A stretch of DNA of 64,000 nucleotides from Nostoc sp. PCC 7107 (GCF_000316625.1 NC_019676.1:1041001-1105000), one strand, 5' to 3'; shown: positions 17,592 through 30,391, counted from the first letter of the stretch. Notes: a model not told the origin generated them from the letters alone. Numbers and translations: made by a program.

Positions 17592-18499
17592 TGCTTCTCT
17601 TCCATCCAGCGACGTGTGCCAAAAAATTGACAGGAACTAGCGGCGATATTGGCGGCTTGTGCTAAGGCATGAGGGAAATTTTCACTTAATATATAGTGGC
17701 AGAAAGCGCCATGAAAAATATCTCCAGCCCCCAATGTATCAACTGCGGTAATTCGCGGTACGGTGATAGTACCGCTTTGATCACGACTGAGATATGTAAT
17801 TGGTTGATCACCGTGGGTAATGGCAATATGGAGAATACCAAAACTATTCAGGTAATCAACAACCTCTAACTCTGCATCGCAGTTTGGAGGATAAAAATTT
17901 GCTGAACAAAGAGCATAATCAACAAAAGGCAAGATTTGTTCAAAGCCGGGTTTCCAGCTACCGCCATCGATGACTACGGGGATATTATGGCTTTTTGCTG
18001 TTTGCGCGATTGCTTTACCAACTTCTATCTGATGTCCATCAATTAATACAATATCAATATCTGGCACAATATTCACCGGGATAGATGTACTGCTGGCTTG
18101 GGTTTTCGCCGCATTAATAGAAATTACCGCCCGTTCACCAGTTGCTTGAGTCACAATAATTGAAGATACAGACGGTGGTGTTTGCTGGTTGGGTTCAAGG
18201 TCGGCGATCGCTACTCTATACTTTTCTAAGTCACTATAAATTAGTTGCGTCATTGGGTGCGAACCAACCACACCCAAGATATTTGCTTGATTACCTAAAT
18301 GAGCAAAAGTTACAGCCGCATTTGTAGCTGGCCCTCCTGCTGCTACAGTATAGTCAGCAGCCACTAACTTCTGATTATTTTGCGGGGCAGAATCAGCAAG
18401 ATAAATCAAATCTAGGGTGACTAAACCGACAAATAATCCCCGATATAATTTTGGATTTTGGATTTTGGATTTGTCACCGATAATATTTATGCTCATCAC
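17588..18499 (-). CDS. PfkB-family carbohydrate kinase
   Basis: 303 residues. The N-terminal PfkB signature AAGGPATNAAVTFAHLG and the C-terminal DTLGAGDIFHGAF (catalytic Asp in GAGD near residue 250) are clear, so this is a ribokinase-like sugar or nucleoside kinase of unknown substrate. The first 20 residues include KSKIQNPKL encoded by a tandem ATTTTGG repeat (18448-18473). The authentic protein may have begun near LYRGLFVGL before the repeat altered its start. Its last 4 bp overlap cysQ. It is divergent from rsmI with only 17 bp between starts. Confidence 0.85.
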   Translation of the reverse strand: MMSINIIGDKSKIQNPKLYRGLFVGLVTLDLIYLADSAPQNNQKLVAADYTVAAGGPATNAAVTFAHLGNQANILGVVGSHPMTQLIYSDLEKYRVAIADLEPNQQTPPSVSSIIVTQATGERAVISINAAKTQASSTSIPVNIVPDIDIVLIDGHQIEVGKAIAQTAKSHNIPVVIDGGSWKPGFEQILPFVDYALCSANFYPPNCDAELEVVDYLNSFGILHIAITHGDQPITYLSRDQSGTITVPRITAVDTLGAGDIFHGAFCHYILSENFPHALAQAANIAASSCQFFGTRRWMEEKQ

Positions 18500-18516
18500 G
18501 AATTACATTCAATCTC

Positions 18517-19374
18517 ATGCAAACAGATCCACAACCAGGAACACTTTACGTTGTTGGTACACCCATTGGCAATCTAGAAGATATTACTTTTCGGGCGGTG
18601 CGAATTTTGCAGACAGTGGATTTGATTGCTGCGGAGGACACGCGCCATACTGGCAAACTGTTACAGCATTTTCAAGTTAAAACACCCCAGTTAAGTTACC
18701 ACGAACATAACCGCAATAGTCGCATTCCTGAAATATTAGAGCATTTAAGTCACGGGAAAGCGATCGCTTTAGTTAGTGATGCGGGTATGCCGGGAATTTC
18801 TGATCCTGGTTATGAACTGATTAAAGCTTGTATTGATGCCGATATCAACGTAGTACCAATTCCCGGTGCAAGTGCAGCAATCACGGCTTTGAGTGCTGCG
18901 GGTTTACCCACAGATAAATTTACTTTTGAAGGTTTTTTACCACCAAAAACCCAACAGCGACGGGAACATTTAGAAACTTTGCAAACAGAAGCCCGCACTT
19001 TAATTTTCTACGAATCGCCCCATCGTTTACCCGCAACGTTGCAAGACTTAGCAGAAGTTTTTGGTAGCGATCGCCAAATCGTCTTAGCCAGAGAATTAAC
19101 TAAATTATACGAAGAATTTTGGCGCGGCACAATCGCCGACGCGATCGCCCACTATAATCAACGGGAACCCCAAGGTGAATACACTTTAGTTGTTGCAGGA
19201 ACTCCAGTTACTCAACCATTATTAACAGAGGTAGAACTAAAAGCCGAATTGCAACAGTTAATTAGTCAAGGAATATCGCGATCGCAAGCCAGCCGTCAAC
19301 TAGCTAAATTTACCTCACTTTCTCGCCGCCAAGTCTATCAACTGGCGCTGTCTATCATCGTGAGTGCTGAGTAA
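18517..19374 (+). CDS. rsmI: 16S rRNA (cytidine(1402)-2'-O)-methyltransferase
   Basis: 285 residues, tetrapyrrole-methylase-like fold with GTLYVVGTPIGNLEDIT at the N-terminus, AAEDTRHTGKLL, and SDAGMPGISDPGYEL. These are hallmark RsmI sequences. The enzyme 2'-O-methylates C1402 in the ribosomal decoding centre using SAM. Length is normal. It is transcribed divergently from the PfkB/cysQ pair. Confidence 0.95.
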   Translation: MQTDPQPGTLYVVGTPIGNLEDITFRAVRILQTVDLIAAEDTRHTGKLLQHFQVKTPQLSYHEHNRNSRIPEILEHLSHGKAIALVSDAGMPGISDPGYELIKACIDADINVVPIPGASAAITALSAAGLPTDKFTFEGFLPPKTQQRREHLETLQTEARTLIFYESPHRLPATLQDLAEVFGSDRQIVLARELTKLYEEFWRGTIADAIAHYNQREPQGEYTLVVAGTPVTQPLLTEVELKAELQQLISQGISRSQASRQLAKFTSLSRRQVYQLALSIIVSAE

Positions 19375-19530
19375 TATTCAGATTTCCGCCCAATTAACTG
19401 ATTTTTTACGCATATTTACTGAAAAAAACATAAAATTTAAATAAATTTTTACTATGCTCTCTAGTTTTTAATTAATAACTAAAATATAATTAGTGTAAAT
19501 TAACTTCATTTTTATTAGAATCAAATAGTT

Positions 19531-19875
19531 ATGGGTAGGCTTTTAATCAAACTTATAGGCTTAATTTTATTATTTTTAGGTTTATATTTTTTGGGACAAA
19601 ACATTATCTTTGTTAGCGGTTACTATTCGTTTTTCTATCGGAGTTTACCTGCATCTGGTTCAGTTCTAGCAATTATGTCTGGGATTTTTGCCTTGATTTT
19701 CTTTCCTAGAGAAACTGGGAATTTTGGCTGGATATTGCTGGGTATTGGCATAGTGCTAGTTTTCTTAAGTGGAGGAGTAATTTTAAGACCAACTAGTTTA
19801 TGGAGTTTTGCTGTTGCATTTACTGCAATGTCTCTTGGTTTTAAGTTATTAAATCAGGGCAGAATTAACTTATAA
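19531..19875 (+). CDS. Small membrane protein, hypothetical
   Basis: 114 residues that are nearly all hydrophobic, with about four predicted membrane spans (near 5-25, 45-60, 68-85, 90-105). No family is recognised. It stands alone between rsmI and rpsU, with no strong ribosome site before the ATG, so I rate it moderately. Confidence 0.6.
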   Translation: MGRLLIKLIGLILLFLGLYFLGQNIIFVSGYYSFFYRSLPASGSVLAIMSGIFALIFFPRETGNFGWILLGIGIVLVFLSGGVILRPTSLWSFAVAFTAMSLGFKLLNQGRINL

Positions 19876-20153
19876 AGGACGAAATAACTATTTTTTTAGA
19901 GTATTAATACATACATTTATTGATAATAATAGAAACTTCAGTATATTTTTCATTAAAACTCTATTTGCAATAGACAATGATGCAATTATTGATAATTTCA
20001 TATAATACTAAGCTGCCATAATAAATAGGATTTCTCATACTACTTTATGGTAGTGTACTTGCCAAAACTATGATGCTTGAAGGCTATTCAGCGGGGTTTG
20101 GCTAAGTTGGAGGCTGCTATTACAATGGAAATTATTTATAATGAGGAAACAGA

Positions 20154-20333
20154 ATGACCCAAGTGCTTCTAGGCGAAAACGAGGGAATAGATTCAGCGCT
20201 ACGTCGGTTTAAGCGCCAAGTATCTAAAGCTGGTATATTAGCTGACGTTAAATACCATCGACATTTTGAAACACCATTAGAAAAGCGCAAACGCAAGGCT
20301 GTAGAAGCCAGACGCAAGCGCCGGTTTAAATAA
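20154..20333 (+). CDS. rpsU: 30S ribosomal protein S21
   Basis: 59 residues, [20 protein letters not shown]..., then a basic tail ending [14 protein letters not shown]. This is the classical S21 pattern and length. GAGG precedes the ATG by about 8 bases. S21 is part of the 30S platform near the anti-Shine-Dalgarno site. The overlapping open frame on the other strand (20132-20422) is spurious. Confidence 0.95.
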   Translation: MTQVLLGENEGIDSALRRFKRQVSKAGILADVKYHRHFETPLEKRKRKAVEARRKRRFK

Positions 20334-20426
20334 ACATCTGTGATTTGGTACTGGCGTTGCTTTAAGACATCCATCTCAATCAGCAACAGCACTTTGCCAT
20401 AATACTCACATGAATTTAACAACGTT

Positions 20427-20453
20427 TACCCAACCCTGAGATAGGTTTGGGTA
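20427..20453. terminator. Hairpin between rpsU and pth
   Basis: TACCCAACC / GGTTTGGGTA can form a near-perfect 9-bp stem between the convergent rpsU and pth genes. There is no long T-tract, so I regard termination as plausible but not proven. Confidence 0.4.
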
Positions 20454-20467
20454 TATTGCTGTATATA

Positions 20468-21121
20468 TTAACTATTAACTTCAACAGTGCGGCTATTACA
20501 ACGATTCATAGCTTTTTCGACTCCTTGTTTCAGGCTCATTTCTACACAATCAACTACAAACTGAAGTACAGCAGACATCAATTGAGTTTCAGTAGCAGAA
20601 AATTTTCCTAATACATGAGAGACCGTTTCGGAATTGTCGCCGTTAGCCGCATCTTTTGGTTTGCCAATGCCAATACGCAGACGAGGGAAATTTTGCGTGT
20701 TAAGATGGGCGATCGCACTCTTCATCCCATTATGCCCACCAGCAGAACCAGATAGGCGTAGGCGAGTTTTTCCCAGAGGCAAATCCATATCATCATAGAT
20801 GATCAAAACAGACTCTGGGGGCAATTTGTACCAACTTGTTACAGATTGTATTGCTTGTCCTGAGCGATTCATGTAAGTTAACGGCTTCAGCAACCGGATT
20901 TTATTTCCAGCAAATGCCATACCTTCGCCATACTCTCCTTGAAACTTGCGATTTTCTGTAACAGAAATTTGCCAAGCACGAGCCAGCGCATCGACAGCAG
21001 CAAAACCAATATTATGGCGTGTTTGTTCATACTTCGGCTCTGGATTCCCCAAACCAACAATTAGCTGGGGAATTACCAAAGCTGGTTGTGTTCCAACTTC
21101 TGTCATTTCACTTACAATCAA
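20468..21121 (-). CDS. pth: Peptidyl-tRNA hydrolase
   Basis: 217 residues with LIVGLGNPEPKYEQTRHNIGF (catalytic His near residue 36), the YDDMDLPLGK loop and SGGHNGMKS. This enzyme releases peptidyl moieties from tRNA. The N-terminus is about 18 residues longer than the E. coli enzyme; a start at M6 is possible. It precedes tatA on the same strand, with a repeat-like GC-rich spacer between. Confidence 0.95.
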   Translation of the reverse strand: MIVSEMTEVGTQPALVIPQLIVGLGNPEPKYEQTRHNIGFAAVDALARAWQISVTENRKFQGEYGEGMAFAGNKIRLLKPLTYMNRSGQAIQSVTSWYKLPPESVLIIYDDMDLPLGKTRLRLSGSAGGHNGMKSAIAHLNTQNFPRLRIGIGKPKDAANGDNSETVSHVLGKFSATETQLMSAVLQFVVDCVEMSLKQGVEKAMNRCNSRTVEVNS

Positions 21122-21239
21122 TCGATTCGCGGCACTATTTTAAGGGATCAGAGGCTAGAGGCTAGTTTTTAACTCAGCACGGGCTGAACGCCCCGCTACC
21201 GCTCTAAGCGCAGCCATGCCCACAGGGCTTTACAGCACT

Positions 21240-21497
21240 TTAAATAACAGTATCTTGTTGTGGTTGAGCAGCTTCGATTTTTTTGGGTTCCAGTTCAGCA
21301 GTAGTTTTCACAACTTGTTCAATTTGTTCGGCTTCTCGTTTAAATTCATTTTGAAATTCATTAGAAGCTTCTTGAAAACCGCGAATCGCTTTCCCGACAC
21401 TGCGGCCAATCTCTGGCAATTTCTTCGGGCCGAAGACTAACAGTGCGACTATCATAATTACAGCCATTTCTGGCAGACCAATACCAAATATATTCAT
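21240..21497 (-). CDS. tatA: Sec-independent translocase subunit TatA/TatE-like
   Basis: 85 residues starting MNIFGIGLPEMAVIMIVALLVFGPKKLPEIGRSVG. The single N-terminal membrane helix, FGPKKLPE hinge and amphipathic helix define TatA/B/Hcf106 proteins. I chose the ATG at 21495-21497, preceded by TAGGAG, not the longer frame beginning at 21572. Its partner tatC is at 59462-60277, and a likely Tat substrate, the Rieske protein, is at 49738-50277. Confidence 0.93.
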   Translation of the reverse strand: MNIFGIGLPEMAVIMIVALLVFGPKKLPEIGRSVGKAIRGFQEASNEFQNEFKREAEQIEQVVKTTAELEPKKIEAAQPQQDTVI

Positions 21498-21614
21498 GCG
21501 ATCGCTCCTATAAATATGCAGGCAGATAAAATTAGGAGAGTGGGAAGTTAAAATAAAACATTTCCCCATCATTACTATGGTGACTTGTTTTAGGCTAACC
21601 TTTCAAGTCCATAA

Positions 21615-21645
21615 CTTACAAAAAAACCCGGACAAGCCGGGTGTA
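21615..21645 (-). terminator. Rho-independent terminator downstream of psbH
   Basis: On the minus strand ACCCGG-CTTGT-CCGGGT followed by TTTTTT. The 6-bp GC stem and T-run lie about 45 bp beyond the psbH stop. Confidence 0.75.
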
Positions 21646-21687
21646 AGTTCGCTGAATACGCAAGCTTGATGATTGCTACGTTGTAAA

Positions 21688-21891
21688 TTAGCCGCCTAAA
21701 CTGCGCCAATCAACCAACACATCTTGAATTGAGATTGATTTATTGTAAAGTTGCAGAATTATCAGCAAAAACACCAAAAATAGTGCCATAAAAACGGCCA
21801 TCACAGGGGTAGTCCCCCAGCCTGGAGCCACTTTACCATACTCAGAATTCAAAGGTCTCAGGATATCTCCCAACCTAGTCCGTTGTGCCAT
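21688..21891 (-). CDS. psbH: Photosystem II protein H (PsbH)
   Basis: 67 residues: [20 protein letters not shown], one membrane span (about 30-52) and the conserved lumenal tail. PsbH stabilises PSII and bicarbonate binding. It is divergent from psbN, the usual cyanobacterial and chloroplast arrangement. Confidence 0.97.
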   Translation of the reverse strand: MAQRTRLGDILRPLNSEYGKVAPGWGTTPVMAVFMALFLVFLLIILQLYNKSISIQDVLVDWRSLGG

Positions 21892-21976
21892 AGTTCACCT
21901 AAGATTAGTTGCCAAAGCTTTTTTTAATCTTCTGTAATATTCTATAAGAATAGCACTCATAATCAATCTATATTTT

Positions 21977-22108
21977 ATGGAACCCGCAATAGTTCTTAGC
22001 ATTTCTGTTGGCGCGATGCTTGTAGCGATTACTGCCTATGGAATTTATACATCATTTGGGCCACCAAGCAAGGAGTTGGCAGATCCTTTTGACGACCACG
22101 AAGATTAG
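21977..22108 (+). CDS. psbN: PsbN protein
   Basis: 43 residues, MEPAIVLSISVGAMLVAITAYG..., with one membrane span and the tail PSKELADPFDDHED. This is the canonical PsbN sequence and length. It is required for PSII assembly rather than being a structural subunit. It is divergently transcribed from psbH. Confidence 0.95.
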   Translation: MEPAIVLSISVGAMLVAITAYGIYTSFGPPSKELADPFDDHED

Positions 22109-22111
22109 AAG

Positions 22112-22147
22112 GCAGAAGGCAGAAGGCAGAAGGCAGGAGGCAGGAGG
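22112..22147. repeat. Tandem heptanucleotide repeat (AGGCAGA type)
   Basis: Repeated AAGGCAG / AGGCAGGAGG units directly after psbN. The complementary form (CTGCCTCCTGCC) occurs at about 30022-30060 and 45138-45155, and the same form at 53586-53611. Confidence 0.7.
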
Positions 22148-22247
22148 TGTATTAGCAGACTGTCTATTTACCCGCCTCTGCTATCTCAAACTATTAAGTG
22201 TACTCTGAAAATTAAGTTTAAAAAATAACTTTATCTACTGAAAAATC

Positions 22248-25460
<3,213 letters not shown>

Positions 25461-25566
25461 ATTTTCGCTAAGATGATGGCACTTATGATGATTAACTGTT
25501 TGTCGTTATCTATTTTTTGGCGGGAGTCTCACAACTAAACAAAACTCGAATTCATAAATCACTACC

Positions 25567-27150
25567 ATGTCATCTGGTTCCTCTGGGCGTTATCAAAGCA
25601 GACTCTTTAACTTTGTCCACCAGCAATCTCGGCGGTTGACACAACGATGGGAACAAACCTTTCGACAAGTGCAAGTTACTACCAAGTGGGGTGTAGAAGC
25701 ATTACTTTACCCGCTGTATCTAGTGTTACAGTCAGCCGAGTCAAAGGTGAAAACGCTGTACAGCAAAGAACCACAATCTAGACTAAAGTTACAACCAAAT
25801 TATAGCGATCGCCTCGAAACTCCCTTAACTGCTGATATGCCTATACAGCGTGTCTTAGAAGCAGTCCAAAAGCTTCCATCTGAGGAAACATCTGTCACTT
25901 CCTTTACAACATCACCAAGTTTTCAACCCTTGGGGTTATGGTGGCAGAAATTGTTTCCACATAGTAAAACAAATAACTCTACTCTGACTCAATCCTTAAC
26001 GATTTCAGACAATTCTTCAAACCATCTCACCTCGCCTCAGCAAAATAATATTCTCCAGCGTTATCTACCACAAGTACAAGGAATTGCCACAAATCTAGAA
26101 CGGCGTAACTTAGTGCTAGTGACTGCTAATAATGAAATTCTGGATATTTTGACACCTCAACAACAAACAAAATTATTAGATCGAATTATTAGTGAAGTTG
26201 CTGGTTACTGGCATTCTCAACAATTAGCCATAGCTGAACAACAGCAGCCGGAGTTACTGCCAGAAATTTATCGTTTATTAGCTAAGTTAACAGGTGAACA
26301 GACAAGCAATATTCCCTTACTGACAACAGTAAATACAGGCAGCATCTTAGAAATTTTGGATACAGTTGTTGCCAAATTGGAAGAAAAAGCTTTATTGCCA
26401 GTTCAACAAAATAGTCAAGAAATTATTCACATTACTCGCACAAAATTAAATATCTTTCTTTACGGTAAAGAGGAGTTATTTACTCCAGGTAATATTGCAG
26501 TTACATCAGATAGTTTAGAAACACAAACTCCAAATTTTCAAGCTTTAATTGAAGCAGCAATTAATTACTTCTTTGGTGTTGGAAAAGAGAAAAAATTTGC
26601 TTCAGTTAATACTAATAACCATAACAAACGGCAATTATTTTCTCCTAAAAATCAGGCTCGGTTAAAAAAAAGTCAGTTACGGAATCAAGATAAAGCCGAT
26701 CCTTGGTTGACTTGGGGCGATTTATTCGGTGATTCTGAGCCAGATACTAATGAAAAAAATAACTCAACACCCAAGATAAATCATTCCTTATTTCCTAGTT
26801 CATCAGTCAAAATTTCTCAAAAAACAAAAGCTAGTTCTGATTTAGTAAAACGAAAAAAATCCAGCCGCAACCTTACATCAAGTAAAAAAGTATCGGGAAA
26901 AGTTGCGCTTGTCAAACCAAATGAAGCTACTACTTTTGAAAATGGAAGTAGAGAAATTATCCCATACCAAAGCCAAAATTATCAAGTCGAAATCCAGCCA
27001 GACTGGATAGAAATTAAAGCTAATTCTATAGAATATGAACAACACTTATTAGAGAAAATTCTAAAATTTCTTGATCGCACTATGCTTTGGTTAGAAGAAA
27101 TTTTGGTAAAAGCTATTCATTTATTGCAGAGTTTGTGGCAAGGTAAATAA
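25567..27150 (+). CDS. Conserved hypothetical protein, 527 aa
   Basis: Begins MSSGSSGRYQSRLFNFVHQQSRR. A short aromatic-rich region near 37-55 (TTKWGVEALLYPLYLVLQ) may be amphipathic. There is a Gln/Asn/Ser-rich middle and a basic Lys/Ser linker at about 345-460, and the C-terminus is hydrophobic-helical. No catalytic motif is recognised. It is divergent from the mannosidase and followed 24-36 bp later by a 98-102 aa gene on the same strand. Confidence 0.72.
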   Translation: MSSGSSGRYQSRLFNFVHQQSRRLTQRWEQTFRQVQVTTKWGVEALLYPLYLVLQSAESKVKTLYSKEPQSRLKLQPNYSDRLETPLTADMPIQRVLEAVQKLPSEETSVTSFTTSPSFQPLGLWWQKLFPHSKTNNSTLTQSLTISDNSSNHLTSPQQNNILQRYLPQVQGIATNLERRNLVLVTANNEILDILTPQQQTKLLDRIISEVAGYWHSQQLAIAEQQQPELLPEIYRLLAKLTGEQTSNIPLLTTVNTGSILEILDTVVAKLEEKALLPVQQNSQEIIHITRTKLNIFLYGKEELFTPGNIAVTSDSLETQTPNFQALIEAAINYFFGVGKEKKFASVNTNNHNKRQLFSPKNQARLKKSQLRNQDKADPWLTWGDLFGDSEPDTNEKNNSTPKINHSLFPSSSVKISQKTKASSDLVKRKKSSRNLTSSKKVSGKVALVKPNEATTFENGSREIIPYQSQNYQVEIQPDWIEIKANSIEYEQHLLEKILKFLDRTMLWLEEILVKAIHLLQSLWQGK

Positions 27151-27186
27151 TAATATTTAACCAAATAACTATTTGTGGGTTTCTGC

Positions 27187-27483
27187 GTGAAAGTTCTTGT
27201 TTACTGTAAATACTTTAATTTCAAAAATCCACTAGATAAACCGAAGATTGAAACATTTGTGGTCAATTTACCACAAATTCCCCAGGTTGGTGAAACAATT
27301 GTGGTGGAGAGAATCTCGGCACAAAAACAGTTTGTCATTATTTTTGAGTACATTGTCACAGCCGTACAGTTAAATGCTTCCAAAGAATCTACTTATACAG
27401 CAGATGCTCAAGTAAATGCTTGTTTAAATCACTGCTGGGAAGGAACATCAAATTTTAAAATCACCAACTTTTTAGAAAAATAG
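27187..27483 (+). CDS. Hypothetical protein, about 98 aa
   Basis: Reading from GTG at 27187: MKVLVYCKYFNFKNPLDKPKIETF.... A GTG at 27175 would add four residues. It is a small beta-rich soluble protein with no recognised family. It is probably cotranscribed with the 527-aa gene and ends before a strong terminator shared with mraY. Confidence 0.6.
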   Translation: MKVLVYCKYFNFKNPLDKPKIETFVVNLPQIPQVGETIVVERISAQKQFVIIFEYIVTAVQLNASKESTYTADAQVNACLNHCWEGTSNFKITNFLEK

Positions 27484-27520
27484 TCATTTACCAAAAAATG
27501 CGGTTTGTAAACCTAAATAA

Positions 27521-27555
27521 AAAAGAACCCTCAAAACTTTGAGGGTTCTTTTTTT
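27521..27555. terminator. Bidirectional rho-independent terminator
   Basis: AAAAGAACCCTCAAA-act-TTGAGGGTTCTTTTTTT: a 14-15 bp stem with an A-run on one side and a T-run on the other. It serves the rightward hypothetical gene and the leftward mraY. Confidence 0.88.
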
Positions 27556-27578
27556 ATAAATCAGTTTTTTAAAGATTT

Positions 27579-28700
27579 TTAGAAAGGTGCGATCGCTAAA
27601 CAAATTACAGCTAACATCGCAGCTATTATATAAAACACAGCTACAACTTGTAATTCTGACCAACCACCCAACTCTAAATGATGATGTAAAGGAGCCATTC
27701 TAAACAAGCGTTTACCTTTACCATCTGGGCCTTTTGTCGCTTTGTAATAAGCAACTTGAGCCATTACAGATAGTGTTTCGACAAAGAAGATACCGCTGAG
27801 AATAAATAATGCTACCAAGCTGTTGGTTAAAAGTGCCACCGCAGCTAACGCACCGCCCAAAGCCAGGGAACCTGTATCACCCATAAATACGCGGGCTGGG
27901 TTACGGTTGTGTGCCAAAAAACCTAAGCAACTGCCGCTTAAAGCTGCACAAAAAACCATCAATGGTAGGGAAGTTGGGGCGACTACAGCACCTAAAGCCA
28001 AAAGTGCGATCGCTACAGTTCCACCTGCTAAACCATCAATACCATCAGTTAAATTAGTTGCATTACTCTCTGCCACGAGAACAAACCCTGCCAAAGGCCA
28101 GAATAGCAATCCTAAAGGCAGTGCAAAACCTACCCAGGGCAAAGCAATATTTGTAATATTAAAAGGTTGATTAAACATTAACCAGATACAAAACAGCGCT
28201 GCAAAACCAATTTGCAAAGCTAATTTCATTTTTGGAGAAATCCCTTTATTTGATTTCCGGCGGAGAATTTGCCAGTCATCAATCCAACCGACAAAACCGT
28301 AGCTAAGGGTTAATGCGGAGACCGCAACGACCTCTGTGGCGAAACTAGACATTATACAGGCAACAATCGCTGCAACAGGGATGAAGAATATCCCACCCAT
28401 TGTTGGTGTGCCTGCTTTTTTCAAATGGGCTTGGGGGCCATCTTCGCGGATAATTTGTCCAGTTTTCAGTGCTTGTAGCATAGGTACCACTACATAGCCC
28501 ACAGCAGCCGAAATCACCGCACACAACAATAAAGGCATGGTGAGTGATGTGCCTTGCCAAGGCGATCTATTCCCCATCAAATCACAAATTACTGCTGTTA
28601 CACCTAGCCCGGTGGCTAAGGCAGAAGCAAGACCGATACCAGAAATGTTTAATCCTTGGTTAGGAGATAATTTAGCGTCCACAGGATCTTTTCCCTTCAC
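27579..28700 (-). CDS. mraY: Phospho-N-acetylmuramoyl-pentapeptide transferase
   Basis: 373 residues, ten predicted membrane spans. Motifs: AHLKKAGTPTMGG, GWIDDWQILRRKSNKGISPKMKL, SNATNLTDGIDGLAGG and APLHHHLELGGW. MraY attaches UDP-MurNAc-pentapeptide to undecaprenyl phosphate, giving lipid I. The length is slightly above E. coli owing to an N-terminal extension. It stands alone, not in a mur cluster, as is usual in cyanobacteria. Confidence 0.96.
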   Translation of the reverse strand: MKGKDPVDAKLSPNQGLNISGIGLASALATGLGVTAVICDLMGNRSPWQGTSLTMPLLLCAVISAAVGYVVVPMLQALKTGQIIREDGPQAHLKKAGTPTMGGIFFIPVAAIVACIMSSFATEVVAVSALTLSYGFVGWIDDWQILRRKSNKGISPKMKLALQIGFAALFCIWLMFNQPFNITNIALPWVGFALPLGLLFWPLAGFVLVAESNATNLTDGIDGLAGGTVAIALLALGAVVAPTSLPLMVFCAALSGSCLGFLAHNRNPARVFMGDTGSLALGGALAAVALLTNSLVALFILSGIFFVETLSVMAQVAYYKATKGPDGKGKRLFRMAPLHHHLELGGWSELQVVAVFYIIAAMLAVICLAIAPF

Positions 28701-28762
28701 TCCACACTACAAAATTTAATTACAGGGACGACAGCTATTACCAAGTCCCTAGCCTGATGGGG

Positions 28763-29005
28763 CTAATCTTCTTCAACAGCTATCTCGTCGTCATCATCAT
28801 CAAGGTAATCAGCAATGCCGTCTTCTCCACCGAGAAAGTCTGAAATTTCTTCGTTTTCTTCCTCAGAAAAATCAGCTTCATGTACATCACGCGCTATCAA
28901 ACGACCGTGAGATCGTAACCAATCTAAAAGGGAGGATTCTTGTTTTAATGGAATTACGGCGGCGCGTTGGTTGCGGGGTTCTTCACGTAAGGGAGAATTC
29001 AACAT
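28763..29005 (-). CDS. Small acidic cyanobacterial protein (DUF3134-like)
   Basis: 80 residues, MLNSPLREEPRNQRAAVIPLKQESSLLDWLRSHGRLIARD, then a very acidic tail (YLDDDDDEIAVEED). I recall this N-terminal pattern as DUF3134, a cyanobacterial family of unknown function; not verified here. It lies upstream of mraY on the same strand, 62 bp away. Confidence 0.75.
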   Translation of the reverse strand: MLNSPLREEPRNQRAAVIPLKQESSLLDWLRSHGRLIARDVHEADFSEEENEEISDFLGGEDGIADYLDDDDDEIAVEED

Positions 29006-29256
29006 ATCAACGAAGAAACAAAATGTTAATGTAACTAGACATTAAGCAGTCTATCACTTGAAACGTAATAATTTAGTTATTTATTGATTCAAGTCTTGCC
29101 TGCTGAAATCCGTAAGTTAGCAAAAATATTTTATTTAATAGTGGTAATACAGATAGGAATAAATTCTTAAAACTTTTTTGAGCTTTATACATAGGGCATC
29201 AATATTGAACTTAAGGTGGATGAATTTTCAACATTCTTGATTTGGGGTAATAAACC

Positions 29257-29841
29257 ATGATGGGAAAAGCGGCTTTAATCAATGCGATCGCTCCGACAAA
29301 TCGCGGGTTACTGGCTACTGAGCAACAAAAACAAGCAATCTTAGCGGCGATCGCCAATTTAGAAGACCTCAACCCAACACCACGTCCAGTGGAAGCTGGT
29401 AACTTGCTAGATGGCAATTGGCTATTACTTTATACCACTAGCAAAGCTCTTTTAAACCTAGATCGTTTACCTTTTTGTAAACTTGGTCAAATTTATCAGT
29501 GTATTCGGGTAGAAACTACCAGTGTTTACAATATTGCTGAAATTTATGGCTTACCTTATCTCGAAGGATTAGTCAGCGTTGCAGCTAAATTTGAGCCAGT
29601 TTCCGGTCGTCGCGTCCAGGTAAAATTTAATCGATCTATTGTAGGTTTGCAACGTCTAATTGACTACAATTCTCCAGAAAGTTTTATCCACCAAATTGAA
29701 TCAGGTAAAAAGTTTACGGGAATTGATGTGCCGATCAAGAGCGAAAACCAACAAGGCTGGTTAGATATTACTTATATAGATGACGATCTCCGCATTGGCA
29801 GGGGCAACGAAGGTAGTGTATTTGTTTTGCGTCGAACATAA
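29257..29841 (+). CDS. PAP/fibrillin family protein (plastid lipid-associated type)
   Basis: 194 residues with the fibrillin pattern: DLNPTPRPVEAGNLLDGNWLLLYTTSKALLNLDRLP at the N-terminus and the C-terminal DITYIDDDLRIGRGNEGSVFVLRR. Family members bind lipophilic molecules at thylakoid or plastoglobule membranes. A GTG or upstream start is not needed; MMGKAALINAIAPTNRG is natural. Confidence 0.9.
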   Translation: MMGKAALINAIAPTNRGLLATEQQKQAILAAIANLEDLNPTPRPVEAGNLLDGNWLLLYTTSKALLNLDRLPFCKLGQIYQCIRVETTSVYNIAEIYGLPYLEGLVSVAAKFEPVSGRRVQVKFNRSIVGLQRLIDYNSPESFIHQIESGKKFTGIDVPIKSENQQGWLDITYIDDDLRIGRGNEGSVFVLRRT

Positions 29842-30178
29842 GTTTTTCCTTAAGATGTGTGTTGGCGAACGAAACGAAATTATTCCATCATGTGCGCTTT
29901 GTCAAGGAGGGTCTGACCCCATTCTAGGTATGAGACTTTCTCCTGGAACCTAACGCGAGGAATATATCAGGCAGGAAAGAAAAAAGTATGAAGTGATGAA
30001 GTATGAAATTTTATCTTTTAACCTTCTACCTCCTGCCTTCTGCCTCCTGCCTCCTGCCTTTAGACCAATAACGAATGACAAATAACTTAACAAACCCTCT
30101 AGTAGAGACCTTCAGGTTGTAGAGTGAAATCAAATAGCCCTACATATCGGCAATTGATAACTAAAAGGGAAGATAATC
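29842..30178. other. 337-bp intergenic region upstream of psaE
   Basis: Contains a tandem repeat of CTGCCTCCTGCC type at about 30022-30060. It presumably carries the psaE promoter and leader (AAGGGAAG before the ATG). No ORF. Confidence 0.55.
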
Positions 30179-30391
30179 ATGGTTCAACGTGGTTCTAAAG
30201 TACGTATTCTCCGCCCAGAATCCTACTGGTTCCAAGATGTCGGCACCGTGGCTTCTATTGACCAAAGCGGCATCAAATACCCAGTAATCGTCCGTTTTGA
30301 TAAGGTAAATTACTCTGGTATTAATACCAATAACTTTGCCTTAGATGAATTAGTCGAAACAGAAGCACCAAAGGCTAAAGCTAAAAAATAA
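30179..30391 (+). CDS. psaE: Photosystem I reaction-centre subunit IV (PsaE)
   Basis: 70 residues starting [22 protein letters not shown], with the SH3-like barrel followed by an Ala/Lys tail. PsaE is a stromal PSI subunit that helps dock ferredoxin and supports cyclic electron flow. Length is normal. Confidence 0.97.
   Translation: MVQRGSKVRILRPESYWFQDVGTVASIDQSGIKYPVIVRFDKVNYSGINTNNFALDELVETEAPKAKAKK

Noticed and set aside
20132-20422. Leftward frame of 96 codons
   Set aside because: It is antisense to rpsU, which has a perfect match to S21.
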